Below are positions 33,768 to 42,427 of a stretch of DNA of 64,000 nt, in pieces. Source of the DNA: Kitasatospora albolonga (GTDB lineage Bacteria; Actinomycetota; Actinomycetes; Streptomycetales; Streptomycetaceae); NCBI GenBank assembly GCA_002082585.1, contig CP020563.1, forward strand, positions 986,001-1,050,000, read 5' to 3'. A model generated the notes under the pieces. That model was not told the DNA's origin. It saw only the letters and a list, made by a program, of their open reading frames with translations, and searched no databases. Within the stretch, counting starts at the first letter, position 1. Every line of letters begins with the position of its first letter. A program made the position numbers and the translations under genes.

Positions 33768-33854
33768 TCAGAAGGCGCGCATTCGACACATACAACGAGC
33801 ACCGGGCGTACAGATCGCCTCGGTCGCAAGGGTGCGGCTGCTCGTCGTGGTCAT
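33768..33854 (-). CDS. Candidate Cys/Met-rich leader peptide upstream of metNIQ
   Basis: A 28-codon frame on the transporter strand, ATG 33852-33854 to TGA 33768, ending in ICTPGARCMCRMRAF: three Cys and two Met codons within the last 14 residues. It lies 220 bp before metN. Such end-loaded Cys or Met codons are the hallmark of attenuation or translation-coupling leaders for sulfur metabolism (Cys-rich upstream ORFs are known in mycobacteria). An in-frame GTG upstream (33879) is an alternative start. I could not define the attenuator hairpins. Inference only. Confidence 0.45.
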   Translation of the reverse strand: MTTTSSRTLATEAICTPGARCMCRMRAF

Positions 33855-33891
33855 GGGCCAAGTAAAACAGACGTCCACCTGGGCGCGAACC

Positions 33892-33916
33892 CGGCTGTCC
33901 GCATACCGGACAGCCG
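33892..33916. promoter_or_regulatory. Perfect inverted repeat upstream of the metNIQ leader
   Basis: CGGCTGTCCG (33892-33901) and CGGACAGCCG (33907-33916) with a 5-bp CATAC spacer. It could be an operator or an RNA hairpin near the start of the metNIQ transcript. The remainder of the 33548-34139 gap shows no supported gene. Confidence 0.55.
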
Positions 33917-34139
33917 TGGATGGTCGGCGGCGGCGCTCCGGGGCGCCCCGCCGACGTACAGCCGCAAGGCTCTGACCTGCGTTTACGGGGGTTTCCCAGG
34001 AGGTCGTACGGTCCTGGGGCCGGGCGTCCACGGGGCCGGTCCGGGCGGTCGTTGTGGCCAAGGCCACGATCGCGGGCACCGGACCGGGCAGGGCGGGGCC
34101 GCACGCGGGCGGACGGCGGGGCCGTAATACCCTCGCTAC

Positions 34140-34499
34140 ATGCTTGACGCCCTGACGGTCGCGGTCGCCGTGACCGCGCTCGCCCTCGCCGCCTGGTGCG
34201 GACACGCCGCCTACAAGGACCAGCCGACGAAGGACTGGCACTTCATCGGGATGGCCGTCGTGACCGTCCTGGCCCTGGCCCAGCTGGTGGTGGGCATCGT
34301 GCAGCTGGCGCGCGGGGAGCGGCCGGAGCAGGGGACGACGGTGTTCGTCGCCTATCTGATCGGCTCGTTCGCGACCGTGCCTGCGGCCGGGTTCCTGTCG
34401 CTGTCGGAGCGGACCCGCTGGGGCTCGGTGACGGTGGCGGCGGGCGCTCTCGTGCTGGCGGTCCTCGAAGTACGGCTCTACGACATCTGGGGAAACTGA
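34140..34499 (+). CDS. Four-TM small membrane protein
   Basis: 119 residues with four hydrophobic helices (about 3-22, 38-58, 68-88 and 97-113) and short loops. No catalytic motif or named family recognised. ATG 34140 starts directly with the first helix. Followed by a second membrane protein one base after the stop, so the two are probably cotranscribed and may act together. Confidence 0.75.
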   Translation: MLDALTVAVAVTALALAAWCGHAAYKDQPTKDWHFIGMAVVTVLALAQLVVGIVQLARGERPEQGTTVFVAYLIGSFATVPAAGFLSLSERTRWGSVTVAAGALVLAVLEVRLYDIWGN

Positions 34500-34500
34500 C

Positions 34501-34935
34501 GTGAGTGACACCGACCGCCCCGAGGTGGACACGGCCACCGGGCCCGCCTTCGAGCTGGGCACCGGGCCGGGCCGGGTGCTCGTCTGGTTCTACGGGGTCT
34601 TCACCGTCGCGGCGGCCTCGCGCTCGATCGTCGAGGTGGTCCGGGGCTTCGACCGGGCGCCGCTCGCCTACACGCTCTCGGCCTTCGCCGCCGTCGTCTA
34701 CGGCTTCATCACGTACTCGCTGGTGCGCGGCGGCGAGAAGGCCCGCCGGGCGGCGCTGGTGTGCTGCGCCGCCGAGCTGCTCGGGGTGCTGGGCGTCGGG
34801 GCCTGGACGCTCGCCGATCCGTCGGCCTTCCCGGACTCCACCGTCTGGTCGGACTTCGGGATGGGCTACCTGTTCATCCCGGTGATCCTGCCGGTCACCG
34901 GGATGATCTGGCTGCGGCGCGCCCGGAAGTCCTGA
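34501..34935 (+). CDS. Four-TM membrane protein, operon partner
   Basis: 144 residues: a 25-residue acidic N-terminus, then four hydrophobic segments (VLVWFYGVFTVAAASRSIV; LAYTLSAFAAVVYGFITYSL; AALVCCAAELLGVLGVGAW; YLFIPVILPVTGMIWLRR). Resembles widespread uncharacterised Streptomyces integral membrane proteins. GTG 34501 immediately follows the upstream TGA. Confidence 0.78.
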   Translation: MSDTDRPEVDTATGPAFELGTGPGRVLVWFYGVFTVAAASRSIVEVVRGFDRAPLAYTLSAFAAVVYGFITYSLVRGGEKARRAALVCCAAELLGVLGVGAWTLADPSAFPDSTVWSDFGMGYLFIPVILPVTGMIWLRRARKS

Positions 34936-34973
34936 CGCCTCCTCATCGCCTGCCGGACGCCCAATAGGGCCCG

Positions 34974-35480
34974 TCAGGCGCTGGCCACGAACTCCTGCTG
35001 GGCCGTCGCTTCCTTCTCCAGCAGGATGAGCCGGACGCCGTCCGTGCCCGTCACATCTCCGACCTGGGCGTATCCGGCGCGGCGGTAGAGCCGGAGGTTG
35101 CTCTCGCTGCGGTGCCCGGTGTGCAGCCGGAAGCGGGTGGCCGCGCGGTCGGCCGCGAGGGCCGCCTCCGCCGCGTTCAGCAGCCGGGTGCCGAGGCCGT
35201 GCCCCTGGAGGCGGGGGTGCACACAGAGCTTGCCGATCTGGCCCGTGCCGTCCGGATCGGTGAAACCGCGTACCGAGCCCACGACTTCGTCGCCGAGACG
35301 GGCCACGAACACCAGGTCGTCGGCGACTTCGTCCCGTACCGCGTCGAGGGTCTGGACGAGCGGGTCGATCCGGTAGTTGCCGTACAGCTCGGCCTCGCGC
35401 TGGAAGCAGAGGTACTGGAGCCGGAAGATCTGCTCCACGTCCTGTGCCGTCGCCGCCGAGATGATCACGCTCATGCCCAT
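34974..35480 (-). CDS. GNAT family N-acetyltransferase
   Basis: 168 residues, a single GNAT fold. IGKLCVHPRLQGHGLGTRLL carries the acetyl-CoA R/Q-x-x-G-x-G/A loop, and NLRLYRRAGYAQVGDVTGTD is the C-terminal signature. ATG 35480 has GGGAGG upstream (ATG 35474 is also possible). It follows the sigma-factor gene on the same strand with 37 bp between. Substrate unknown. Confidence 0.87.
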   Translation of the reverse strand: MGMSVIISAATAQDVEQIFRLQYLCFQREAELYGNYRIDPLVQTLDAVRDEVADDLVFVARLGDEVVGSVRGFTDPDGTGQIGKLCVHPRLQGHGLGTRLLNAAEAALAADRAATRFRLHTGHRSESNLRLYRRAGYAQVGDVTGTDGVRLILLEKEATAQQEFVASA

Positions 35481-35517
35481 GTGTGCACGCCTCCCGCTCA
35501 CCTGTCCGCCCGGTTGC

Positions 35518-36099
35518 CTATCGCCCTCTTCCCCGCAGTTCAGGGACGGCAACCTCCGCCGCGAGCATTCTGCGCAGACATCCAAGGCAACGGGAACGGA
35601 TCGGGCCCAAACTCCCCTGTGACATACCCAACTCCCCTGCGATTTCTCGGTACGTCGGGTCGGTAGGCGCCAGCATCGCCTCCAGCAGCCGGGTGCAGCG
35701 TTCGGGCAGCCGGGCCAGCGCGGCGCGCAGCGCCCGGCGTTCGGCCGCGCCGAGCGCGGCCCGCTCCGGACCGCCCGTGAGCGGAGCGGCGGGCTCCGTT
35801 CCGGCGTACGGGCGTTCCCGCCGGACCGTACGGCGTCCGCGCCGGGCCTCCGCCCGTACGGTGTCGCGCACCCAGCGGGCCGGGTCGCGGGGCGGCACGG
35901 CCCCGGCGGGGCGTTCCAGCAGCCGCAGCCACACGGTCTGTTCGAGGTCGGCGGGGTCGAGTCCGGCGGCGGGTGCCTCGGCTCTCGCCTCCGCGCGCAC
36001 CAGGGGGTGTAAGGCGTGGACGACGCGGGCGGTGGCGGCGGCCGGGTCGGGTCCGGCGGCGGGAGCGGACCGGCCGGGTTCATGATCGAGAAGCGTCAT
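35518..36099 (-). CDS. ECF-like RNA polymerase sigma factor
   Basis: 193 residues. Region 2-like helices (VVHALHPLVRAEARAEAPAA, LDPADLEQTVWLRLLERPAG, RWVRDTVRAEARR) and region 4 with a helix-turn-helix (DPTYREIAGELGMSQGSLGP). Order and size fit a short sigma-70-family regulator. No anti-sigma gene is adjacent; the GNAT gene downstream may be a target. Region 2 is divergent, so promoter specificity cannot be guessed. Confidence 0.82.
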   Translation of the reverse strand: MTLLDHEPGRSAPAAGPDPAAATARVVHALHPLVRAEARAEAPAAGLDPADLEQTVWLRLLERPAGAVPPRDPARWVRDTVRAEARRGRRTVRRERPYAGTEPAAPLTGGPERAALGAAERRALRAALARLPERCTRLLEAMLAPTDPTYREIAGELGMSQGSLGPIRSRCLGCLRRMLAAEVAVPELRGRGR

Positions 36100-36244
36100 G
36101 TCCCGGCAAACGGGGTGGCGGCGCGCCCGGTTGCCCCGCGCGGACGGCACCACCCGACCGGGGCACGGGCGGGCCGGGCGGCTGACGCGCGGAGACGTGG
36201 GTGTGCGCGCGGGGGCCGCCGGCCCGTCCCGTACGGCCGGGAGG

Positions 36245-37408
36245 TCAGCGGCCCTTGAAGTCCGCCGCCGCGAGCAGGGCGGTGTCCGGGTGGTCGGTGA
36301 AGATGCCGTCGATGCCGGTGGCGAAGTACGCGGCGTAGGCGCCGAACACGTCACCGTAGGCGTTGGGGTCGGTGCCGCGCCGGAAGTCGGCGGGCAGGAA
36401 GCTGTTCTCGTTGCGCAGGGTGTACGGGTGGAGGCGCAGGCCGCGGGCGTGCGCGTCCTTCACCAGGGTGGTGGGCCGGGTGAGCCGCCCTGAGGCGTCC
36501 TTGGGGATGACCAGGTCGAGCGTGGGGCCGATGCCCTGGGCGTAGGAGGCGATCCACTTCAGTCCGGCGGGCTTGACCAGGTCGGCCACCGTGCGCGGGT
36601 CGCCCGACTCGACGAAGTCCCAGGGGCGGCTGGTGGGGCCGGAGAGCAGGACGATGCGCGGGGTGTCGACCAGGCGGGCGAGGCGCTGGATCGAGCCGGG
36701 CTCGAAGGACTGGAGAATGAGCGGGGAGTTCCTGCGGTCCCGGCCGTAGCGGCGCAGGAGCCGGGCGAGGGGCTCCTCCAGGCCGAGGCCGAGCTTGCGG
36801 AAGTAGGTGGGGTGCTTGGTCTCCACGTACAGCCAGACGGGCTTTCCGCGCCTGCGGCCCTCCTGGTCGGCCCAGCGCAGGACCTCCTCGAAGGTGGGGA
36901 CGGTCCAGCGGCCGTCGTAGAGGGTGTTGTCGGGGCGGTTGCCGGGGATGCGCTCCTTGGCCCGCAGGGTCTTGAGCTCGGCGAGGGTGAAGTCCTCGGT
37001 GAACCAGCCGGTGTAGGAGACGCCGTCGATGGTCCTGGTGGTCCTGCGGCCGGCGAACTCGGGGTGGTCGGCGACATCCGTGGTGCCGGTGATGTCGTTC
37101 TCGTGGCGGCAGACGAGGTGGCCGTCCTTGGTGGGGACGAGATCCTGCTCGACGATGTGCGCGCCCAGGTCCAGCGCGAGCTGATAGGAGCCGAGGGTGT
37201 GCTCGGGGCGGTAGCCGCTGGCTCCCCGGTGGCCGATCACCGTCGGCACGGGGAGGTCCCGCAGCGAGCCGTGGCCGCCGCCGGGCCCGCCGCGTCCGCG
37301 CTCGGCGGCCTGGGCCGCCGTTCCACCGAGGCCGAGGGCCGCCGTGGAGAGGGCGGCGGCGCCCAGAAGGGCCCGTCGGCCGGGACTGCCGGTCACACGC
37401 TCCGTCAT
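36245..37408 (-). CDS. glpQ: Secreted glycerophosphodiester phosphodiesterase
   Basis: 387 residues with a GDPD TIM barrel. Twin-arginine-type signal GRRALLGAAALSTAALGLGG followed by AQA. Catalytic region VIGHRGASGYRPEHTLGSYQ, metal-binding EQDLVPTKDGHLVCRHE, and ending GIDGIFTDHPDTALL. It would release glycerol-3-phosphate from glycerophosphodiesters outside the cell, useful in phosphate or carbon scavenging. GAGGAG precedes ATG 37408 at good spacing. I did not identify a PHO box upstream. Divergent from plsC-like gene across 287 bp. Confidence 0.92.
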   Translation of the reverse strand: MTERVTGSPGRRALLGAAALSTAALGLGGTAAQAAERGRGGPGGGHGSLRDLPVPTVIGHRGASGYRPEHTLGSYQLALDLGAHIVEQDLVPTKDGHLVCRHENDITGTTDVADHPEFAGRRTTRTIDGVSYTGWFTEDFTLAELKTLRAKERIPGNRPDNTLYDGRWTVPTFEEVLRWADQEGRRRGKPVWLYVETKHPTYFRKLGLGLEEPLARLLRRYGRDRRNSPLILQSFEPGSIQRLARLVDTPRIVLLSGPTSRPWDFVESGDPRTVADLVKPAGLKWIASYAQGIGPTLDLVIPKDASGRLTRPTTLVKDAHARGLRLHPYTLRNENSFLPADFRRGTDPNAYGDVFGAYAAYFATGIDGIFTDHPDTALLAAADFKGR

Positions 37409-37695
37409 GAATACTCCTCGCTCGGTACGGTCCTGGCTCTTCGGCACTGTCCTGTTGCTCCGTCGGGCGGGGCCGATCGTAGGCAGGCGGGCAGGTCCGG
37501 GGGGCGGCTCGCGGGCGAACACGGCGGAAACACACGTCAACACCGCGTATCCGCTCCGTGAACCCGATGTGCGATCAGCCCATACCCGCGAGTATCGTCC
37601 TCACCTGCACCGTCCAACACCTGGCACCACCGGACATCGCCCCGCACCACCTCATCCGACCCCGGCCGGCCCGGCCACGACACCGGAGGAACCCG

Positions 37696-38367
37696 TTGTC
37701 CCGTCTCACGGTCTTCAAGGCAGTGCTCGGACCGATCCTGCGCCTGATGTTCCGCCCCCAGGTGGAGGGCGTGGAGAACATCCCCGGGACCGGGCCGGTG
37801 ATCCTCGCGGGCAACCACCTCACCTTCATCGACTCGATGGTCATGCCGGTCTGTGTCGACCGGCCGGTGTTCTACATCGGCAAGGACGAGTACGTGACCG
37901 GCAAGGGCTTCAAGGGCCGGCTGATGGCCTGGTTCTTCACCGGCGCCGGGATGATCCCGGTGGACCGGGACGGCGGCCGGGGCGGAGTCGCGGCGCTGAT
38001 GACCGGGCGCCGGGTGCTGGAGGAGGGCCAGGCGTTCGCGATCTACCCGGAGGGCACCCGCTCCCCCGACGGCCGGCTCTACCGGGGCCGTACGGGGATC
38101 GCCCGGCTGACGCTGATGACGGGCGCCCCGGTGGTCCCGTTCGCCATGATCGGCACCGACAAGCTCCAGCCGGGCGGCGCGGGCCTGCCCCGGCCGGGCA
38201 AGGTCACGGTCCGCTTCGGCGAGCCGATGGAGTTCTCCCGGTACGAGGGCATGGACCGCGACCGCTATGTGCTGCGGGCGGTGACCGACTCGGTGATGTC
38301 CGAGGTGATGCGGCTCTCCGGCCAGGAGTACGTGGACATGTACGCGACGAAGGCCAAGGCCGCCTGA
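37696..38367 (+). CDS. plsC: 1-acyl-sn-glycerol-3-phosphate acyltransferase
   Basis: A 223-residue PlsC-family enzyme. The HX4D catalytic motif is NHLTFID (about residues 41-47) and the glycerophosphate-binding motif is YPEGTRS (about 118-124). It forms phosphatidic acid at the membrane. TTG at 37696 is the start: GGAGG lies 7 bp upstream and the product then begins MSRLTVFKAVLGP. The longer frame from 37558 has no ribosome binding site. Confidence 0.92.
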   Translation: MSRLTVFKAVLGPILRLMFRPQVEGVENIPGTGPVILAGNHLTFIDSMVMPVCVDRPVFYIGKDEYVTGKGFKGRLMAWFFTGAGMIPVDRDGGRGGVAALMTGRRVLEEGQAFAIYPEGTRSPDGRLYRGRTGIARLTLMTGAPVVPFAMIGTDKLQPGGAGLPRPGKVTVRFGEPMEFSRYEGMDRDRYVLRAVTDSVMSEVMRLSGQEYVDMYATKAKAA

Positions 38368-38380
38368 ACCGCGGAGCCGG

Positions 38381-39691
38381 TCACGGGGGTCGAGGAACAT
38401 CCGGACGGACCGGCGCCGATCCCTGGCGGTGCCCGGCGTGCGCCGTCGGCTTCGCGTCGGCGGACGGGGTCCGGTAGGCGCGAAGGGGCCCGTTGGTCAC
38501 GGCCACGGCGGCGACCGCCAGGACGGCGGACAGTCCGCCGAGAACCAGGGAGAAGGAGGCCGAGGTGGCTGACGCCACCAGGCCACCGCGGAAGTTGCCG
38601 AGCTCGGGGCCCGCGACACCGATGACGTGTTCCACCGAGGAGACCCGCCCCCGGTAGGCGTCCGGGGTCTCCAGCTGGACCAGGGCGCCCCGGGTGACGA
38701 CGGAGACGGTGTCGGCGGCGCCCGCCACGGCCAGGCAGCCGAGCGCAAGCCACAAGGGGTCCGCCAGACCGAAACCGGCCAGCGCCAGGCCCCAGACCAC
38801 GGCGGCGGACAGCTGCACCAGGCCGCCCCGGCTCAGCCGCGTCACCGTACCGGAGAAGAGACCGGCCGTGATCCCGCCGACCGCGACGGCCGAGAGGAAC
38901 AGCCCGAGGGTCCGCGGATCTCCCCCGAACCGGACCTCGTTGACCAGCGGGAAGAGCGCGATCGGCATGGCGAGCAGCGTCGCGGACAGGTCCGTGGCCA
39001 TCGAGCCCCACAGCGTCGGGCGGCGCAGGACGATCCGCCATCCGCCACGCCGCGGCCGACGTCGGCCGCCCGCCGCTTCGACGCCTTCGGGCCGCATGGC
39101 GGGCAGGCGGATCACCGCGGGCAACGCGATGACCAGGGCCACGGCCTGGGCCGCGTAGGCGGCGGAGAAGTCCCAGCGGGCGATGATCAGCCCGGCCGCC
39201 GCGGGGCCTGCCAGCATCGCCGTCTGGAACGAGACGTTGGTCAGCGCCAGTCCGGCCGCGACCTGGTCGCCCGGCAGCAGCCGGACCGGGAGGGTGCGCC
39301 GGGCGGGCGCCCCGAGAGCGCCGCAACTCGTCCCGATGGCCACCAGGGCGAGCAGCAGCACCACGTTGCGGTTGCCGGCCACGGCCTGGGCCCACAGCCC
39401 CGCGGCGGCCAGCAGTTGGCCCACCGCGGCGGCCCGCACCACCGTCCGCCGGTCGACGGTATCGGCCAGCGTGCCGCCGAGCAGCCCGAACAGCACCATC
39501 GGCAGGCCGGTGGCAAGCCCGATGGCCCCGGTGCCCACCGGGCTGCGGGTCAGGTCCCAGACCTGGGCCAGCACCGCCACGGTGGCTATCTGTCCGCCGA
39601 ACTGAGAGACCGAGGAGCCGATCCACAGAGCGCGGAACGACCGGCTGCCGCGCAGCGGGCGGATGTCGAGGAAGCGGACTCGCCACTTCAC
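38381..39691 (-). CDS. MFS efflux transporter (EntS-like)
   Basis: 436 residues with about 12 hydrophobic segments. The inter-domain loop motif GGTLADTVDRRTVVRAAAVG and the helix PDAYRGRVSSVEHVIGVAGP resemble the MFS_3/enterobactin-exporter branch rather than DHA2. GTG 39691 overlaps the TGA of marR by 4 bp, so regulator and pump are translated together. The substrate is unknown; the gene is probably induced when the MarR protein binds a drug or metabolite. Confidence 0.88.
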   Translation of the reverse strand: MKWRVRFLDIRPLRGSRSFRALWIGSSVSQFGGQIATVAVLAQVWDLTRSPVGTGAIGLATGLPMVLFGLLGGTLADTVDRRTVVRAAAVGQLLAAAGLWAQAVAGNRNVVLLLALVAIGTSCGALGAPARRTLPVRLLPGDQVAAGLALTNVSFQTAMLAGPAAAGLIIARWDFSAAYAAQAVALVIALPAVIRLPAMRPEGVEAAGGRRRPRRGGWRIVLRRPTLWGSMATDLSATLLAMPIALFPLVNEVRFGGDPRTLGLFLSAVAVGGITAGLFSGTVTRLSRGGLVQLSAAVVWGLALAGFGLADPLWLALGCLAVAGAADTVSVVTRGALVQLETPDAYRGRVSSVEHVIGVAGPELGNFRGGLVASATSASFSLVLGGLSAVLAVAAVAVTNGPLRAYRTPSADAKPTAHAGHRQGSAPVRPDVPRPP

Positions 39692-40176
39692 CGCGGCGGC
39701 TCGGTGAGGTGGTGGAGTATCCGCTGCCGCATCGACCGCCGCTCCAACGCCTGCCGCACCTCCTCGACCACGGTGGTCATCGCGTACGGGACCTCGCGGT
39801 CCAGCTCGGCGACCGCCTCATGGGTGGCGCGCCACTCCGCCTCCAGGAACGGAACCAGCGACCGGCCCCGCTCGGTCAGGTCGATCCGCCGGGTACGGGC
39901 GTCGGGCCCCGGCTCGGAGGTGACCAGGTCCTCCTTGCGCAGGGCGGCGACGGTCTGGCTGATCGCGGAGTGCGAGCGGCCCAGGGAGTGCGCCAGCTCG
40001 CGGATGGTGAGCGGTCCGGTGTGGGCGAGCCGGATCAGCGGATAGGCGAACCGAGGCCGCACCCCCTTGATGCCGCGCTCGACGTAGAGCTGTTCGATCT
40101 CGGCGTCCATGGCCGCCAGGAGCTCGTGCAGGGAGTGCCAGGGATCGGGCACCGCTGTGGGATCTGAATTTGTCAC
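39688..40176 (-). CDS. MarR family transcriptional regulator
   Basis: 162 residues with the winged-helix core LTIRELAHSLGRSHSAISQT and wing VTSEPGPDARTRRIDLTERG. GTG 40176 is the start; a strong TGTCACAG palindrome covers the start codon and a TATATT box lies about 7 bp upstream, suggesting a leaderless, autoregulated message. First gene of the marR-MFS operon. Confidence 0.9.
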   Translation of the reverse strand: MTNSDPTAVPDPWHSLHELLAAMDAEIEQLYVERGIKGVRPRFAYPLIRLAHTGPLTIRELAHSLGRSHSAISQTVAALRKEDLVTSEPGPDARTRRIDLTERGRSLVPFLEAEWRATHEAVAELDREVPYAMTTVVEEVRQALERRSMRQRILHHLTEPPR

Positions 40177-40202
40177 AGCGCTAATATAACAGCACTGTGA
40201 CA
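40171..40202. promoter_or_regulatory. Candidate MarR operator over the start codon
   Basis: Arms TGTCACAG (40171-40178) and CTGTGACA (40195-40202), with an inner GC/GC match, around an AT-rich centre TAATATAAC. On the minus strand the centre reads TATATT, a good -10. The left arm contains the GTG start of marR. Confidence 0.75.
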
Positions 40203-40243
40203 GTTGCGGCCGCGCCCTGACCGGTGAGGCGGGCCTGTCACAC

Positions 40244-40285
40244 GGAAGGGCCCGCACCCCCGGGAAACGGGGTACGGGCCCTTCC
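40244..40285 (-). terminator. Terminator after the DHA2 transporter gene
   Basis: GGAAGGGCCCG / CGGGCCCTTCC stem, 13 bp past the stop of the minus-strand MFS gene and upstream of marR's promoter. Confidence 0.8.
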
Positions 40286-40297
40286 TCGTACGACGTC

Positions 40298-41842
40298 CTA
40301 CGGGTGCTCGACGCCGTCCTCCAGCTTCTGGCCGCGCAGCAGGAACCAGGCCGCGACGGCTGCCGCCAGCAGCACCACCGAGCCGACACCCGCGGCGGAC
40401 CGCATCCCCTCGACGAACGCCTCCTGGGCCGCCGAGATCAGCGGGCCGGCCTGGGCGGCGGGCAGTGCGGTGGCCGCTTCGACGGCTCCGCCGAGCGACT
40501 CGTGGGCCGCCCCCGCGACATCGGAGGGGATGCCCGCCGGGGTCGGGAAGCCCCGGTAGACGCCGGTCACGATGGAGCCGAGCAGGGCGATGCCGAGGGC
40601 GGCACCGAGCTCGTACGCCGTCTCCGAGACGGCGGAGGCGGAACCGGCCTGCTCCTTCGGGACGCTGGAGAGGATCACGTCGGCGGTGACCGTGAAGGAG
40701 AACCCGGCGCCGACGCCGACGACCAGCAGCATGGAGCCGAGCAGCGGGTAGCCGGTGTGCTGGTCGAGCAGGGTCACCGTGCCCAGCGCCAGACCGACCG
40801 CGCCGAGCCCGCCCGCCACGACCGAGCGCACCGAGAACCGGCGGGCGGCGAACCCGGCCAGCAGACCGGCGGCCACCGCGCCGATGGCGGCGGGCAGTTC
40901 GGCGAGCCCGGCCTCCAGCGGCCCCCGGCCCTGCACCAGTTGCAGGAACTGGGAGAGGAAGAAGACCAGACCCGACAGACCGAGGATGGTCAGCAGGTCC
41001 GCCAGGACCGCCCCGGAGAAGCCCCGGTGGTGGAAGAGGCGGATGTCCAGCAGCGGTGCGGGCAGCCGGAGCTGCCTGCGGACGAACCAGGTGAGCGCGC
41101 CGACACCGAGGACGGCGGCCGCGCCCGGCCCCCAGCCCAGCCCGTGCGAGGCCGTCTCCTTGATGGCGTACACGACGGCGATCATGCCGACCAGCGAGAG
41201 CCCGACGCTGAGCATGTCCCACGGGCCCGGGGCCGGGTTCTTGGACTCGGGGATCAGCTTGATGCCGACGACCACGAGCACGGCCATCACGGGCAGGTTG
41301 ATCAGGAAGACCGATCCCCACCAGAAGTGTTCGAGCAGGAACCCGCCGACGACCGGACCGACGGCCGCGCCCGCCGAGGCCGCCGCACCCCACATCCCGA
41401 TGGCGAGGCTGCGCTCGCGCGGGTCGTGGAAGAGGTTGCGGATCAGGGCGAGGGTGGACGGCATCAGGGTGGCGCCCGCGACACCGAGCAGCGCCCGGGC
41501 CACGATCATCATCTCGGGCGTGGTCGCGTACGCGTTGAGCACGGAGACCGCGCCGAACGCCACGGCACCGATCAGCAGCAGCTTCTTGCGGCCGATGCGG
41601 TCGCCGAGGGAGCCCATCGACACGAGCAGACCGGCGATGACGAAGGAGTAGACGTCACCGATCCAGAGCAGCTGGTTGCCGGTGGGCGCGAGGTCCTCGC
41701 TGAGGAACGGGGTCGCGAGGCCGAGGACGGTGGCGTCGACGGCCACCAGCAGCACGCCGAGGACGAGCACGGAGAGCGCGATCCACCGCCCCGGGCGGCG
41801 TACCTCGTCCATGGTCTTCGGGTGCTGGTCGATGCTGGTCAC
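40298..41842 (-). CDS. DHA2-family MFS drug transporter (EmrB/QacA type)
   Basis: 514 residues, 14-TM DHA2 pattern. Signature VDATVLGLATPFLSEDL in TM1 (family D..V.N.ALP motif, here VDATVLGLA), loop 2-3 GSLGDRIGRKKLLLIGAVAF, and TM5 motif C AAASAGAAVGPVVGGFLLEH. Proton-driven drug export. GTG 41842 overlaps the tetR TGA by 4 bp. Homologues include actinorhodin and lincomycin-type exporters; the substrate is not predictable, though divergence from the rifamycin genes makes a rifamycin-like drug worth testing. Confidence 0.92.
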   Translation of the reverse strand: MTSIDQHPKTMDEVRRPGRWIALSVLVLGVLLVAVDATVLGLATPFLSEDLAPTGNQLLWIGDVYSFVIAGLLVSMGSLGDRIGRKKLLLIGAVAFGAVSVLNAYATTPEMMIVARALLGVAGATLMPSTLALIRNLFHDPRERSLAIGMWGAAASAGAAVGPVVGGFLLEHFWWGSVFLINLPVMAVLVVVGIKLIPESKNPAPGPWDMLSVGLSLVGMIAVVYAIKETASHGLGWGPGAAAVLGVGALTWFVRRQLRLPAPLLDIRLFHHRGFSGAVLADLLTILGLSGLVFFLSQFLQLVQGRGPLEAGLAELPAAIGAVAAGLLAGFAARRFSVRSVVAGGLGAVGLALGTVTLLDQHTGYPLLGSMLLVVGVGAGFSFTVTADVILSSVPKEQAGSASAVSETAYELGAALGIALLGSIVTGVYRGFPTPAGIPSDVAGAAHESLGGAVEAATALPAAQAGPLISAAQEAFVEGMRSAAGVGSVVLLAAAVAAWFLLRGQKLEDGVEHP

Positions 41843-42390
41843 TGCTCCACGCTCCGGCGGGCTCCGCCGAGCAGCAGCTCGACGATCATGTACTGGAAAT
41901 CCTGTGCGGCGACCCGGCCCGCCTTGACGGACCAGGCGCCGGTGCCGACGAGCCCGTAGAGGGCCTCGGTCAGCCAGGCGGGGGTGAGGTCGATACGGAA
42001 CTCACCGCGCTCCTGGCCGCGGCGGAAGAAGGCGGAGACCCGGGCATCGGCCCGGTTCCAGCCCTCGTTGACCTGGTCGCCCTCGAAGAGCTGGTTCTCG
42101 TTGACGAGGAACGACAGCAGCCCGGCACTGGGCTCGACGGCCGCGATGAGGCGGCGCAGCCCCTCCTCGGAGGTGTCCTCGTCGAGCCGGGCGGCGTCCA
42201 GGGCCGCCTCGAACTCCTGGAGGCCCAGGTTCTCCAGCGCCTTCACGAGCGCGTCACGCCCGGCGAAGTGGCGGTGCAGGGTGGCGCGGCCGATACCGGC
42301 TGCTTTGGCGACCTCGTCCATGGTGGCGGTCGATTTATGGGTCAGCAGGGCGGCGGCGCTGCGCAGCACCTGCTCACGGTCGAGAGTCAT
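41839..42390 (-). CDS. TetR family transcriptional regulator
   Basis: 183 residues. N-terminal helix-turn-helix MDEVAKAAGIGRATLHRHFA; C-terminal ligand-binding region ending in QYMIVELLLGGARRSVEQ. ATG 42390 (or ATG 42417 upstream). Translationally coupled to the DHA2 pump, so it likely represses it. An 18-bp palindrome (TGAGACA..TGTCTCA) lies 20 bp upstream and is the probable operator; the same GAGAC half-site occurs right at the start codon. Confidence 0.92.
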   Translation of the reverse strand: MTLDREQVLRSAAALLTHKSTATMDEVAKAAGIGRATLHRHFAGRDALVKALENLGLQEFEAALDAARLDEDTSEEGLRRLIAAVEPSAGLLSFLVNENQLFEGDQVNEGWNRADARVSAFFRRGQERGEFRIDLTPAWLTEALYGLVGTGAWSVKAGRVAAQDFQYMIVELLLGGARRSVEQ

Positions 42391-42409
42391 GAGACGACCA
42401 TAACCCAGG

Positions 42410-42427
42410 TGAGACATGATTGTCTCA
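42410..42427. promoter_or_regulatory. Candidate TetR operator
   Basis: Perfect 7-bp arms TGAGACA / TGTCTCA around TGAT. A further ATGAGACGAC half-site sits at 42389-42398. AT-rich ATATATAT follows at 42430, which could be the -10 region of tetR on the minus strand. Confidence 0.7.

Noticed and set aside
33548..33860. SAM riboswitch in front of metNIQ
   Set aside because: None of the conserved SAM-I core segments were seen; the Cys/Met-rich short frame is a better explanation for a long leader.
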